DNA from: Thunnus maccoyii | Lineage: Eukaryota; Chordata; Actinopteri; Scombriformes; Scombridae | Direction of reading: 5' to 3' | Assembly: GCF_910596095.1 (NCBI RefSeq) | Contig: NC_056538.1 | Coordinates: 14,307,501-14,371,500 of the forward strand | DNA length: 64,000 bases | In this document: positions 50,301-61,707 of the stretch, one piece after another | How positions within the stretch are numbered: the stretch's first letter is position 1 | Layout of the letters: every line of letters begins with the position of its first letter | Notes under the pieces: model-generated | What the model saw: only the letters and a program-made list of their open reading frames with translations | Told to the model about the DNA's origin: nothing | Databases searched by the model: none | Position numbers and translations under genes: made by a program

Positions 50301-51409
50301 GGCTTTAAGTTGTAATGGATTTTTTTTTTTTAACTGTTTTCTGACATTTTATAAACAAAATAATTAATGAAGAAAACCTGCAGATTAACTGGTAATTAAA
50401 ATAATTGTCAATTGTTAGATATGATCAAATGTATGATCTGCAGTTTGCTGTGTGACCAGAAGAGGGCGGAAATGAGACTAAGTCTGAATTTGTAACTTGG
50501 TCCCAGATCTAAACTACATAATAATGCTGAGCAGGGTTTGTGTTTAGAGTTTTCATATTGTAAAGGTGACAAAATGATCTGCTGATCAGATTATTATTAT
50601 TATTATTTATTTATTTATTTTTTTTTAAATCTGCTCTTACACGTATTATTCTTCCACAATGTAATACACAAAGGGTACAGAGGATTTACTCAAAACTACA
50701 GAATTGGCAGTGACATCCTGAAGTTTACAATGACAGATGTATGATTTCTTATTAGTGTAAAATAATTAGGTATGTTTTTGTTTTTGTTTTTTTTTTCTGG
50801 TATTGTAACTGCATAATCTGTAAATATTATATAGTAGTACTGAATACATTTGGTCAGTAATATGGAATTGGGACAAAGCTCTGGTTTAAAGTATACCCAC
50901 AAATATTTTTATTTTTCCTCCCATGCTCTCTAAATTCCAGATTAGATATTTAGTTTGATTTTAGCTCCCAGGCTCTTTTTAAAAGGATAGTAGTTCTGGC
51001 CAAGGAGCCATTTTAGCCATTTTCCCTGCTTATAAAGAAGCCAACGTGTAAAATGTGTCTAGTGTCTGAATATGAATGCAACAACCTTCACTTAACATTT
51101 TTGTGCAACTTGAGGGTCTTGGATATTTGCACATTTTAATTTATTGCTACTTACTGAAGGTCAAGTGGGGCTTTAGTCAAGGAGGTTGTTAAAGGAAGGA
51201 CGTTCTGCTTTCATTTACTGATTTTTCTAAAGCGGGATGGCGTGAGCGGAGGAGAAATGAACACCATATTTCACCCTCGTCTTTGTTCAGATGATGAGGC
51301 TTATTTTAATGACACAAGTGGGTGTTGATCTTTACGATTCATCTTCTTTTTTTTCTTTTTCCTCTTCAGAGGTGACCGCAGAGACGACAGACGAGAGCGA
51401 CCATACTAA
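42404..51409 (+). CDS. taf15: TATA-binding protein-associated factor 15 (FET family)
   Basis: Sixteen coding exons: 42404-42413, 43126-43159, 43412-43445, 43537-43615, 43988-44060, 44224-44459, 44567-44741, 47196-47230, 47789-47821, 48189-48298, 48652-48781, 48869-48964, 49062-49131, 49682-49770, 49880-50024 and 51370-51409. All are GT-AG and in phase, summing to 1389 nt (462 aa). A Ser/Tyr/Gly/Gln prion-like N terminus (1 to about 155, with a nine-serine run) leads to an RGG/YDRGG block (about 155-215). The RRM (about 243-327) holds [12 protein letters not shown] and [21 protein letters not shown] RanBP2-type zinc finger (about 365-390) holds [21 protein letters not shown] second RGG block and the PY-NLS RRERPY end the protein. 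It acts in transcription and RNA processing. TAF15 is chosen over FUS for [25 protein letters not shown] near the end, and for mmp28 next door. Confidence 0.95.
43249..43320. mobile_element. Tc1/mariner-type palindromic remnant
   Basis: A 72-base imperfect palindrome: CAGCCAAAGGTTTGGAAACAC on the left, and CAGTACCAGTCAAAAGTTTA read from the right on the other strand. This is the familiar fish Tc1-like end sequence. It is flanked by TA-rich sequence, consistent with TA targeting, in the second taf15 intron (43160-43411). Confidence 0.65.
44850..45075 (+). repeat. Local duplication of about 100 bases, interrupted by a T tract
   Basis: Two adjacent blocks, about 44855-44940 and 44955-45072, share in order a TAATATT-CACC segment, TTGTGCTCCAGAT, a CCTRAMYCT segment, CTGATTC and GTAAAGTT/GAAGTTT. 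The second is interrupted by a T run at 45006-45038. It lies in the longest taf15 intron. Confidence 0.6.
45329..45908. mobile_element. PIF-Harbinger-like MITE, 580 bases
   Basis: Perfect 12-base terminal inverted repeats AGGCCAATTCAT are bordered on both sides by TAA (45326-45328 and 45909-45911). A 3-bp TWA target duplication is the Harbinger signature. The interior has longer inverted similarity near the ends but no transposase. It lies in the 2.45 kb taf15 intron. Confidence 0.8.
47311..47338. repeat. Poly(A) tract in taf15 intron
   Basis: A run of 28 A, about 80 bases downstream of the donor of the 35-nt taf15 exon 47196-47230. Confidence 0.9.
49266..49390. mobile_element. Fragment related to the 14463-14791 element
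   Basis: Shares ATGAACAATTAATSGAATTTT, then ATTGCARTATG, TTTCAAATTGCAGRARRCACAATAT and RGGYMAAA with the copy near 14470-14570. It is in the taf15 intron between 49131 and 49682. Confidence 0.5.
50124..50420. mobile_element. Truncated hAT-like MITE (TAGAGCTGCAA end)
   Basis: Begins TAGAGCTGCAAGGAGTCATG and has the ATCAATCGATT, TTTTGATAATCAAATAATTGTC and GCAGATTAACTGGTAAT motifs of the family. The right terminal repeat is missing. It is in the last taf15 intron (50025-51369). Confidence 0.55.
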
Positions 51410-51860
51410 TCGTCGAGACGGACACCGTTCCAGCCCTTGAGTTCGCCAGCGAGGGAGGGGCTCCGTCGGGGAAGGGGATATAGATCAGACATTCTGATTT
51501 TTGCGTACCTTTTCATAGCCCGTGCATCCCCAGCTATTACTCTTTCCATCTGCGAGTGAGGGGGAGGGATGTGTTGAGCTACTGTGAGAGGGGCTTTGGG
51601 GCTGATTGGCAGTGTTGGCATGTGGTCAGATGTAATTTTTTTTTTTTTTTTTTTTTTGGTTTTGTTTTGTTTTGTTTTCTTTGTTTTATTTCTTTGTACA
51701 TCTTTTTAATTTTCTCTCAGATTCTAGGTGCAGATGTTTTGTGAGGTAGTACCATTGTTTTTGTATGAACGGAATAAAAATGTTGTACTTGGGCTCTTTT
51801 TTTTTTTTCTTTTTTTTTCTCCCCCCAAAATATTAATAAAAACTGTGATCTTTTCTCTGT
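51410..51860 (+). other. taf15: taf15 3' UTR with two polyadenylation signals
   Basis: Follows TAA at 51407-51409. It contains T-rich runs and AATAAA at about 51772 and 51835, the second followed by a TTTTCTCTGTGCTTTTTGTC downstream element. The next gene starts within 400 bases on the same strand. Confidence 0.75.
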
Positions 51861-52227
51861 GCTTTTTGTCGGTTTTTATCCATCATTTGCAATACTGAAG
51901 ACAAAGATATCAGTTTATACAGCAGACATTGACATCCCTTTTTAAGTGAAGTGTATAAAGTATGGAGAGCCTGCCACGCTCTGCCGGTGTTTTGCCCTCA
52001 GCTGTCGTGCAGGCAGGCGGACACAGAGAGGCGGTGCTGGCCCTCCCCCCCCTCCTCCCCTCCAACACTGTCTGCTTAAACAGGCTCCGTCAGTCCTCGC
52101 AGGGATGGAGATGTTAGGCGAGCAGCAGCATGCTCTTAGTCACTGAGCGCAGGAAAAAACAGCAATGGAAAATATATCAGGAGCTGAGAGGAAATGCGCG
52201 GTGTGGTGATAGTGTGGTTGTCCCGCA

Positions 52228-55200
52228 ATGAGCCGCCGACCTCCGGAGCCTGTCAGTGGAGCAGGACGGGACATGAGGGCAGCGTGGATCCTGACTGTGA
52301 GCGCCCTGATCAGCGCTCAGACTGCCGGAGGATCTCCGCTGCTCCTGGATCCTGAGGTGAAAAAAAAGTCGTTTTAGACTTAGTAGTTTTTTAGCAGGTA
52401 GATGATAATAAAAGTTATTTAGTAACAATTATCAATAACTGAATTTAAAGTAGCCAAACTACACAAACTAGTTAGAGCCACCAGAGGATGTAAAAGGTGA
52501 ACAGTGTTTGATGAGAAATACAAAAGTAACCCAAATGTCCTGTTTGAGGTCTTGGAGACTGCTTGATGCTTCACAACTTTGCTGGTTTGATGAAAGATGC
52601 TTATAAACATGTTTCTGAACGTCTCATCAGAAAAGGTCACATTAGGTTTGAGATCTCACCTGTAAAAAAATGGTTGAGTACAGTGGATGTTTATATGCTT
52701 TACATGTAATTGGTTTTGATGCACTTTCTATGCAGCATTATGGCTCCTAAACCCAGAATAAGCCAATTTGGACTTCTTTTAATGGAGACTTCTCTGTGGT
52801 CTAATTGATGTCAAACATAAGCCAGGTCACTAAGTGAGATACTATACATTTCTTTGTCTGTGAATGACTCCTGACAAATAAAAGGAATATATATATTTTC
52901 TTGCATAGCCCGTATAACATAAAACATGACATATTTCCTCATTTGTTATTTCTGTGTTTTGTCACTGTGTTCAAATGTGCAAGCACCACTTCAATACTTG
53001 CACAATTTTGCATTTTAACAAGGCTAGAAGAAACATTTAAAGGAAAACATGGTTGATTGGTTGCAATAATTATAATTTCTATACATGCAACAGGGGGCTC
53101 AGTGGGACAAAAAAATGAAATTATGGCAATTTCAATAAAATACAAAGGTTCAAAAAGGACATTGAACCCATTTAAAAGAGAAATATACCAAAGCTATATT
53201 AGAGCGATATTAGAAAAATTTTCTTTAAGGCTCTTGTACTTCCATACAGTGTTTAGACCCTGTTAGTCATATAGCTGCATATATAACATACAAGGATACC
53301 AAGCCCATTTAAAAAAAAAATAGAGCTATTTGTGTCTCAGGGAATTTTGGATGTTACAATTTAATTGTCCCACTATGGTTTAGGACTGCTCTAGTTTAAT
53401 TTGACAGCTGTCTTTTCTGGCCATCCATAGACACACACACACACACATACATATACATACATACACAGTTCACATTAAAGCTGTAAGAACATATAACATT
53501 ATTACATGTGTTTCCCCAACATTACTTTTGCTCTTACATAAAACAATACCCTCCGGCATTTCTTTATGTGTTTATAAAGGGACATTTTTGTTGCACATTC
53601 CTGTTTGGCGGAGCACATCTGTCATCGCTTCAATTTTAATTTCCAACCCACTTTCACCACATCTGTAATCATAGCTGCGCCCGCTGTTGTCTGAACACGA
53701 AACCTGCTAGATAGACACGAAGGGCTGTGATAGAAAGATCATGATATTAAACTACCAGCATAGCTTTTCTCAAACCAGTATGCATCACCATCTGTTGTCA
53801 TGTTCCCTGTTGGTTCTTTTTTTCCTCTTTACTGTATTTTATAGGCGTGAAATGTCTGAACTATTCTCTGCTGGCATGCTTACATGAAATTCTTGCTAAA
53901 TAATAGCTATAAATTTAGGGACACTCCAGTGGTTTCTTTTTCTTATGGGTGGTCCAGCTCTGTACATCCTCTTTGGCAGCCTAAAGCAGATACAGTACAA
54001 ATGGAAAATTATATTTGTACATTTATGATGTGTTTTTTCCTCACAGGAAGGTATGCCTCTCTGGGGTTTTACCAGAGTGTGTTCTTACGAGAAGCATTGT
54101 GAGATCTATAAAATCAACAGCTGTGATCAGAGTTCCTAAATGTCACTTTACAAACTTTAAAATATTATAAAAGGGCACCTGTATGCAGTAATGACCAGCA
54201 AATAGTTTTGTTCTGGAGTTTTCTATCAGCTTTATGTTTCTTGGGGGAGTCTTTCTGATGCAGTATTAACAGATATTATAACACTTGCAGGTTTTTCTGG
54301 AAAAGTATGGCTACCTTCATGAGGACAACCACATCCACAATGCAGTTGAGATGCAGTCAGCCATCCGGTAGGTGAAACAGCTGTTATTCATATATTGTAA
54401 AAATCACAATGGACCACTAAAAGTCTTAAAATGAACGTAATATGACGCATTTGTTTATCTCTACACCTTGCTGATGAGAGCTAGCTGGTTAGGTTCATCG
54501 GGGGGAAGGGTGAGCTCGGTGTGGGACGAGCCCCAGGGCTGAACGTCAGTGCAGGACAGTAAAACACACCCTCACCTCTGCACCGGGAGACCTCTCCTGA
54601 ACCCTCTCTGAACCATCCAGGAATTTCAAGAACCTCGCCCTCTGGCCTGTATTACTGAATGTACTTCAATGGAAACTGATTGAAAAGCTCTGCCTGTACC
54701 GAGAGCTTGGGCTGATGGTTGGGTAGTACACTGTGTACGTTTGACAAGCTCATGCGCAGCAGTTGAAACTGCTAAATCTGACAACTTTAAATCACACTGA
54801 TGCCAATTAAATATCTGCTGTCACTGGTAAATAAATAAAGTAAGTAAAAGTTGCAATTTACTTGTTATTATCCTCAAAATGTTTTAAGCTTTTATCCTCA
54901 AAATTGAAATTATAAATGGTTGTATTTGGCAAGTTTCTTTTTTACAAATATTTGGTTCAAAAAATATTTTAAGGATTATTTGTTTTCAGGAAGAAAAAAA
55001 AAACGTCAAATACCAGTGCACAGGTCAGTTACATTGCTATCTCAGTCTCTCTCTCCTCTGCTCCACTGTTACGTCTGTCAGCAGGTCTCAACGAGGGGAG
55101 TCACATCCACCTGCTACATGATGCACATTTCCTAATTTGGACATCACTCCCAGAGTTGGGGGTGTTCGCCAGAGATAAAGCTGAGCTACTGACACACGCA

Positions 55201-58200
55201 AAGTGCTTACAAAGGACTCTCCATGACCTGTTGTTCCCCTTCTCCTTTCCACAAAGTTAGGTTGTAAAAAACAGGCAATAAATGAAAAGTACAAAGCAAG
55301 AATCGCCTTTGAAGTTCTTCCCTACACATCACATGCTGTGCTGTCTCTGTGTTATGGGTGTATAAATAGGTAGAGGTCTGTATGCAATGAGGTGATGAGT
55401 AATCATCTTCAATCTCCTTAGCTGGAAGGAGTGGCGTGTCCTTGCTAGAATTTTGTACTCCCTGCAGCTGCAAACATAGAGCTTGTAGGCCTGGTCCAGC
55501 TTCACCAGAGGGTCCAGGTTTATGAGTGATTCCTCCAACACTGTCCAGTGTTTGGAGCTGTTTGCAGACAGGCACATGGCAGGAGACTGCACCATTGGCC
55601 TGATGCCATCTTGTTCCTCAACAGCCTGCACATCCTCCTCAGGCTGGACAGTTTCTTCCTCTGGCTTGTGAGGTGCTGGTGGTCTGTGCCACTTTGGCGC
55701 AGGATCTTCCAGATCAGGACACTGTAGACTCTTGGCAGATTGAACCTGGAAAGGATCTGGAGCTTCTGCAGCTGTGCCTGCGACATGACATGGTTCATGT
55801 GTGTTAGCAGATTCCTGAGGTGGTTGTAGTCCACAAAATCACCATTCATGATTAAGCCGCTGACAAAGGTCACCACTTGCAAAAGTATGTCCCCACGATG
55901 TCCTATTGGCAGTCGAGAGAGGACCTTCTCCATCCATGGCATTCCATGGTCCCTGTATTTCTCCAGGGTCCTGGAGTAGGCAAGGGAACGCCTTTCGATT
56001 TCCATGCAGGCCTGCAGGGTCATGGCTGCCACTTTGGTAAGAGGAGAAGGTTGTTGGTCCCCTAGGTGGACCTGGACAAAGTCCTTTCCATTCCACCACA
56101 CCTTCTTGGTGCCCCTGACATCCGTGAACTTTATAGCTGGGAAAAAAGAAACCTTGTTCTCCACAAAGCCTTGCAGCAGATAAGATTCCACATCTTTTCC
56201 AGCTCTCTGCACCAGGATGGGAGCCCTTGCAAATGTGTTTGGCGCAGGAAAGCTGTCCTTAGTAGCCAGATCTTTACAAAAGTCCTCCAGGGAAAATGCA
56301 ACGATGAGTGTACCTGGTGGGAAATCACCACAGACACTTGAGAGGGGTAGCTCTGTGTTTCTTTTGTAAGGATCTAGCAGCACTCTGACACCATTCACTG
56401 ATGGTGCTGCATCAAGGACCTGACAGAGGGAAAATGCACTCTTTGCGCATCTTCTGAAGCGTATCTCATGTCCAATGATGGAGTGGGGGAGTTGTTTCCT
56501 CAGAAGTGGCATTTGAGTGAGGTGCTAGGCCCAGGAACCCCCTGTGATTGGTCAAACTTTTGTCACTCACTGTGTTTGTGCCCAGGCTCGCACTGAGCTG
56601 AAAGTCCAGTGGTGACAGAGGCCAGCCATCGAACAGCTCTTCCAGTGCTAATTCACACTGGAATGCCTTCCAACTGGCATCAAACCTTGCCACTCCTTCA
56701 CTGGTGTAGTTCTCCTGTCTGAGAGTGTCAGTCAGGTACCCTATCACCTTGCGGAGAACTGGGAGCAGACCCTCACCAGAAACTGTGTCCTTGAATGGCA
56801 CAAAGATAGGACACTCCGCAATGAGAAAGTGTAGTGACTTGAAGTCAAAGTGGGCCGAAGGGTCAATTAACCTTGGGATTTCTATCTTCAAACCTCACGA
56901 CCTGTTCAATGTGGCATCCCATTTGACAGACAAGTCTGTACTGCAGGTCCCTCATGTGATTCAAGTAGCTGATGGCCCTTGAAAGGAGGGAACTTTGATA
57001 TTAGGAGTGTGACAACCCACATGTAACAATTGCACCATTCACAGGGTGCATGGCATCTGAACGTATGCATGTGGGGAGTCCACATACAGCTGGACAAATG
57101 TGTCCTTGCCTTCTTTTCCAAGGACACCCATCAAGTCATAACTGACATCCAGCCCAGTGTGGTCAAGATTTGTCTGGAAGTTTGTGGCCTCATGCATCCC
57201 CAATGTGGAAAATAATGTGCCTCTGAGAACCACAATGTCTTGCAACCCAAATCGGGAAAAAAGGACATGGTTGTCAGGGTCCCTGGCCACAACCTTGCAG
57301 GCCATGTGGACAGACACTGACCTAACAGACACTGACCCACCCCCCCCCACCCCCCCCACCCCCCAAACAGAGTGGTACATCCTGTCAGCCGAGGTGTTTC
57401 CATTCTGTGAAGCCGAATTTAGCAGCTCCTCGACGGACTGTTTCACCCTGACGAAACTGCGGCTAGCGGAGCGTTAGCCGCTGCGTGACTGGAGGGAAGC
57501 ACAGCCAGCTAGCCTCTGCTAGCCTCCCAGCTAACGTTAGCCCCGGTTCTGCATGTTGATCCAACCAGAGCACTGAGCCCCGGTTTGTTGTTCAAATTAA
57601 AGTGGGAAGAAGCAGTGGGTCTGACGGGCAGCTTGAGTGAAGTGGAGCCTGCAGAGGAAGCACCGGGACCATCAGGGTGAAACAGACTGTGGAAGGAAGC
57701 ACAGTTAGGCGGTGGAGGAGATGGCAACACATTGGCCTCTCATAATCGGCATACATGGCTGATACCGATGACGTGCCGATAATATCGTGCATCCTTAGTA
57801 GTAATTGTGACATCCTTTTGATTCGTTTATTGCAATTAAATCATAGCAAAATCTAAGTTTATTGGGTTCATGCCACTTTAAGGTCTGTAGTTGTCGTCTG
57901 GGAAGTGCAGTAAATAAACAGATTTTTTGGGGGAGTTTTGTGAGTTAATGCAATTTATCAAAGCAAAACGAATAGAGAAGAGTTGATGTTTTTGATGTAT
58001 TTCTCAGTGTTTACAGATAAGTGTCTGTATGAATGTTGTTAGCAGGAGGACTGAGATGGCAGGCAGGCTGAGCTTCAGTAACATCATTGGCTGTATGGGG
58101 AGAATAAGCACAAATGGCAAAACTGGCGCGAGTAACGTGACGCGAAAATTTGCTTCGTTGTTTGGTGTGAACACAACATAAAGCTTTAGCTCAGTGGTCA

Positions 58201-58848
58201 GCGCAGTCGTCTATTGTCTGGGACACTCCAGTTCAAGAGCAGGTGTGGGGATCTCCTTCATAAGGTAGTTTATTCATGAGCACTTATTGTAATACTTTAA
58301 TTTTCTAAAATTAAAAGCGTAATGAAAACAAAATCAAGATTTTTAAGCCTCTTTCCACTTTTATTCAAATGCAAGTGCAAATAATTTTGCTGCCTCAACA
58401 AATACAGATACAAATATAAATACTGGGCTCTCTGCACATCCCAAATATGGACATATTGAATCTCCAGAGTTATGACTCCACAAGTTCCTCAGAAACACAG
58501 ATGGATTCCATAATCAGGAATCTCAGTCTGGGCAGGGAGGAAGTTGGTATATTTATACCTCTGTTGATTCACATGCTGTATAATTGCCATGATCGAAAGG
58601 CCAAATGCTTGTTCAGGAAGAGCGTCATGCAAACATTTCCGGTCTTTGTAGGGAGTTCCAGTGGCTGTCCCGTCTTCCTGTCACCGGTGAACTTGACAGC
58701 GCCACCCTGAGGCAGATGGCAGAGCCCCGCTGTGGGGTGTCAGATGAGGGCAGCCAGCAGATCTGGGCCCAGAGGGTCAACACCATCTTCACCGGAGGCA
58801 GTGTCAGTACAGCAGGGCGAGCACAGCGCCGCAGGAAGCGATCTTCAG
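52228..58848 (+). CDS. mmp28: Matrix metalloproteinase-28 (epilysin), N-terminal exons only
   Basis: Three exons are visible: 52228 (or 52273)-52356, 54291-54367 and 58652-58848. Starting at the second in-frame ATG (52273) gives a clean signal peptide, MRAAWILTVSALISAQTAGG; the ATG at 52228 adds 15 polar residues in front and is less likely. Exon 2 reads VFLEKYGYLHEDNHIHNA. Exon 3 reads REFQWLSRLPVTGELDS, the cysteine switch PRCGVSD (about 79-85) that holds the zinc in the zymogen, and a furin site RRRKR (about 113-117). All match the MMP28 prodomain. Epilysin is secreted, furin-activated, and acts in epidermal repair. The catalytic and hemopexin exons must lie beyond 64000; I found none in 58849-64000. 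Confidence 0.9.
55329..57446 (-). pseudogene. Frameshifted coding remnant of unknown family, probably transposon-derived
   Basis: On the minus strand, inside mmp28 intron 2, successive open segments read as one broken protein: 57446-57039 (for example VKQSVEELLNSASQNGNTSA, then DTFVQLYVDSPHAYVQM), 56891-56466 (FDFKSLHFLIAECPIFVPF), 56512-55520 (330 codons, the longest) and 55631-55329 (NLDPLVKLDQAYKLYVCSC). Segments switch between two frames, implying at least three shifts or very short introns. Sequence upstream near 57740-57795 holds GATGCACGATATTATCGGC, typical of the ends of common fish DNA transposons. I recognise no catalytic motif or zinc finger. It may be a decayed DNA-transposon protein or a dead retrocopy. 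Confidence 0.5.
58183..58250 (+). other. tRNA-like sequence (SINE head or tRNA pseudogene)
   Basis: An A-box-like TAGCTCAGTGGTC at 58186-58198 and a B-box-like GTTCAAGAGC at 58231-58240 have roughly tRNA spacing. The arms do not pair as a good cloverleaf and the B box ends imperfectly, so this is not called a functional tRNA. Confidence 0.4.
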
Positions 58849-59560
58849 GTATTGCATGTGCGTGTGTTTATGTATGAGGTCACCATGTTTGTGTGACCTG
58901 ACAGACATCTTGAAGCTGTAATATCATTCCTGATCTTGCATGTGGAGGTTTTGTGTGTCCTGTGGAGGAGTGGTCATAATAAGCCAACACTTAACTGGGA
59001 GGGTCTCCCTTCGTAAACTAAAGCACTAAATAGAGTTGAAGGTTGTAATTAAAGCTGGTGGAGTGTCTGATGTTGCACACGTCACCCCGGATGATTCCTG
59101 CTCTTAACTGCAATTATACACGTCTGTGATTCCTGTGCATTGTCTTTACAGGGTGAAAATGTGCAACTTCAGTTTTGTTGAGTGTTTTTTTTTTTAACTT
59201 TAATTGAGGGAATACATGCTCCTCTGTGAGTTGGGAAGTCTGATGAACCTTAAGTCAAAAGTAATGTGCTGCATGGTTTGAAAAACGCTTGCTTATTTAG
59301 CCATAAACAATGTTGTTTTTCTTGTTTTATAAAATAATGACATTTGGGTGTGTGAGGGCTTTCTCAAACAATAGCAACACTGTATATGCTGAGCTCCAGT
59401 TCTGATTTCCAGGCACAAATCCAGCAGATGCTTTTAGTTTCAACCAGTGAGCCACTTTGTGTAGCTTGATTGTTCCCTTAAATTCCTGCAGAAAATTATG
59501 GAGAGTCCTTTAGGATATTATCCTAATTTTCTGAAAGCGTTCATTGATGAGCAGATCACT
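58849..59560 (+). other. mmp28 intron 3, first part
   Basis: Intronic sequence with no recognisable exon, repeat or regulatory element. Confidence 0.5.
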
Positions 59561-59569
59561 GCAATTTGA

Positions 59570-60070
59570 ACCGGCTAAAGACTGCCGGATTTAAAGTGTT
59601 TAACGGTGGTTAAGAGTGGAACTAAACTGCTAAATTGCCAAATTTCTTGCAGACTCCATGAAGTAATTGAGCACCAAGTCATTCCCTTAAAATATCTTTT
59701 TTCTCCTCCTCCCTCATTGAAAAATGCAGAATCTACAAATATGCAAATATTTTTCATTTCAGAGTTTAACTTCTTGACACAAGATGTCTCCAATTTCTGA
59801 GTGTTTTGTGAACTGGAGGCTTCAAGTTTCCATGTAACACTTGAGAAAGTTGCCTGCTGGACCAAGACTGGCTCCCAAACTGGTTGTGATGTCACAAATC
59901 CCGCTCATATGTGTACACATGTTTAAACTCAGATTTTCGCTGAGAAACTTTCCACTTTCAGCAGATGAATAAGAAAACTGTCTTCTAGTCTCAAACTCTG
60001 CACAAACATAATTCTGCACATTGAAGCTCAGACATCCAAAGATGAGAGAACAAGTAGAATTTTTCAATTA
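59570..60070. mobile_element. Second copy of the repeat carried in the 11992-12994 element
   Basis: Matches about 12400-12760 in the same orientation over several hundred bases. Shared phrases include ATATGCAAATA, GACACAAGATGTCTC, AACTGGAGGCTTCAAGTTTCC versus CACTGGAGGCTTCAAGTTTCC, GTGATGTCAC, ACTTTCAGCAGA, and TCAAACTCTGCACA. The terminal repeats of the hAT-like element are not visible here. Confidence 0.65.
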
Positions 60071-60310
60071 AGGAGGACTTAAATATAATTTTTGATCAGA
60101 TTACTGCTTCCACGAAGGAGGTAATGCTTTTGGTTCTGTGTGCACCCTGCTATAGAATAACAGGTATGTATGTGTGTCTTTTAGACCTTTGTTTTCATGT
60201 CCTCTGTTCTCGTTGTCACTCTTTTCTGCTGTCATTCTCCTCGAATCTCCTTTGTGAATGGACAGCAGCAGCAGTGTGGTGACAGCAGCAGGAGAAGAGT
60301 GATGTTTTCT

Positions 60311-60361
<51 letters not shown>
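60311..60361. repeat. (CT)n microsatellite
   Basis: A pure CT run of about 50 bases in mmp28 intron 3. Confidence 0.95.
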
Positions 60362-60363
<2 letters not shown>

Positions 60364-61528
60364 ACTTGTGCCTCCAGCCTCATGATGTGTGAAGCCTCTG
60401 CATTCCTGCCTGTCACTGAAAAGGTTGGCTAATGTTCAGGGAATGCAGCGGTGGCTGATGTTTGCCGCTGCCTCTTCATGTCGGTACCTGACATGTTCCA
60501 TCTGGTAAACACATCCACAACTGACTGACTGGATTACGTTGTTTGCCGAGCTTGCTGGCTATCTCAATGGCCAGATATCGCACCGCCTGAATGACTGGAT
60601 ATCTTGTTGAATGACTGACTGTTTGGCTGGATTACAGCCTGTTCTCGTGTAAGAAAACAACTCTCGGCCATTATTTTGGTCCCAGACATGACTCATGTCA
60701 CAGGCGGCAGTAGAATTACACAAAGAGATGCGTTAATGGCAGATACTTTTACACCCTCAGGTCAAACCTCTTTCAATACTTCCACTGATGTAGTTTAGCA
60801 ATGTAATAACTTTAGGTGTGAGTGTGTAGCTGTGTAACCACCGCCCTGTACTCAAACATTAGTTTGCTTTGCTTACAGAAGCAGCAGATATGTTTCTGCG
60901 TGTTGATTGAACAACGCTTACAGGAAGAGTTTTATGTTTGGTACATTTGGTCTAATAGATTCAGATCGTTTAAAATGCCAGAAAGCGGAGAAAGAGTATT
61001 TAATGGTAAATAACAAATGTTTATTGTGTGAACTCTCTGAACTAATGAGGCGATGGCTGGGTGCATGCACACAACCACAACAGAGAAGGAAAGAAGATGA
61101 CTGTTAAGGTGCCCGGAATGTGAGATACTGTGAGATGGATCCTATTGATGCTAGTATCAACACACACACAAGACTGAGTGTCAGTAGTATCGATGTTTTA
61201 GGTATTGTGACTCGACCAATGAATTTCAGAGCTGATGTACTCTTCTCATGCTGGACTGTTCATCTATTAGTGGTCTTTTTTCCCTGCAGTTACAGTTAGA
61301 TACCTAAAGATAAACATGACACTTGCCTGCAGGCTCTGGCAGAACGCAGATGAGACAGATGTTATTTACTCACAGCAGTGGCGTGATGTCATTTTATTTT
61401 GTGTGAACATCGCTGCCTCTTGAGTTTGACCTTGACGTGTGGTGGAATCTGAATGTCGTTCCCACTGATATTTACAGAACTGGCATTCCACCACCCTTGT
61501 CCAAGATAAGTGCTATAAGAGCGATGTG

Positions 61529-61530
<2 letters not shown>

Positions 61531-61567
<37 letters not shown>
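61531..61567. repeat. (GT)n microsatellite
   Basis: A pure GT run of about 37 bases in mmp28 intron 3. Confidence 0.95.
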
Positions 61568-61570
<3 letters not shown>

Positions 61571-61707
61571 TTTTCAGAGGTGTGCACTTATGGATCTGTG
61601 CTCGGCACTGAACACTGTTAACCACTTAGTTGCCATTTTTTTAATAACATATCTCTTATTGTATTTTGACACTATTTCAATAGATCGGAGTTCATGGATT
61701 TGCTTAC

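Noticed and set aside
42404-51409. Identification of the FET gene as fus or ewsr1
   Set aside because: The segments [10 protein letters not shown] and [15 protein letters not shown] near the end, and the mmp28 neighbour fit TAF15. The RRERPY ending alone would also fit FUS.
52194-52226. ATG at 52194 as the mmp28 start
   Set aside because: It is out of frame with the signal peptide and prodomain; the in-frame ATGs are 52228 and 52273, and the latter directly starts the hydrophobic signal.
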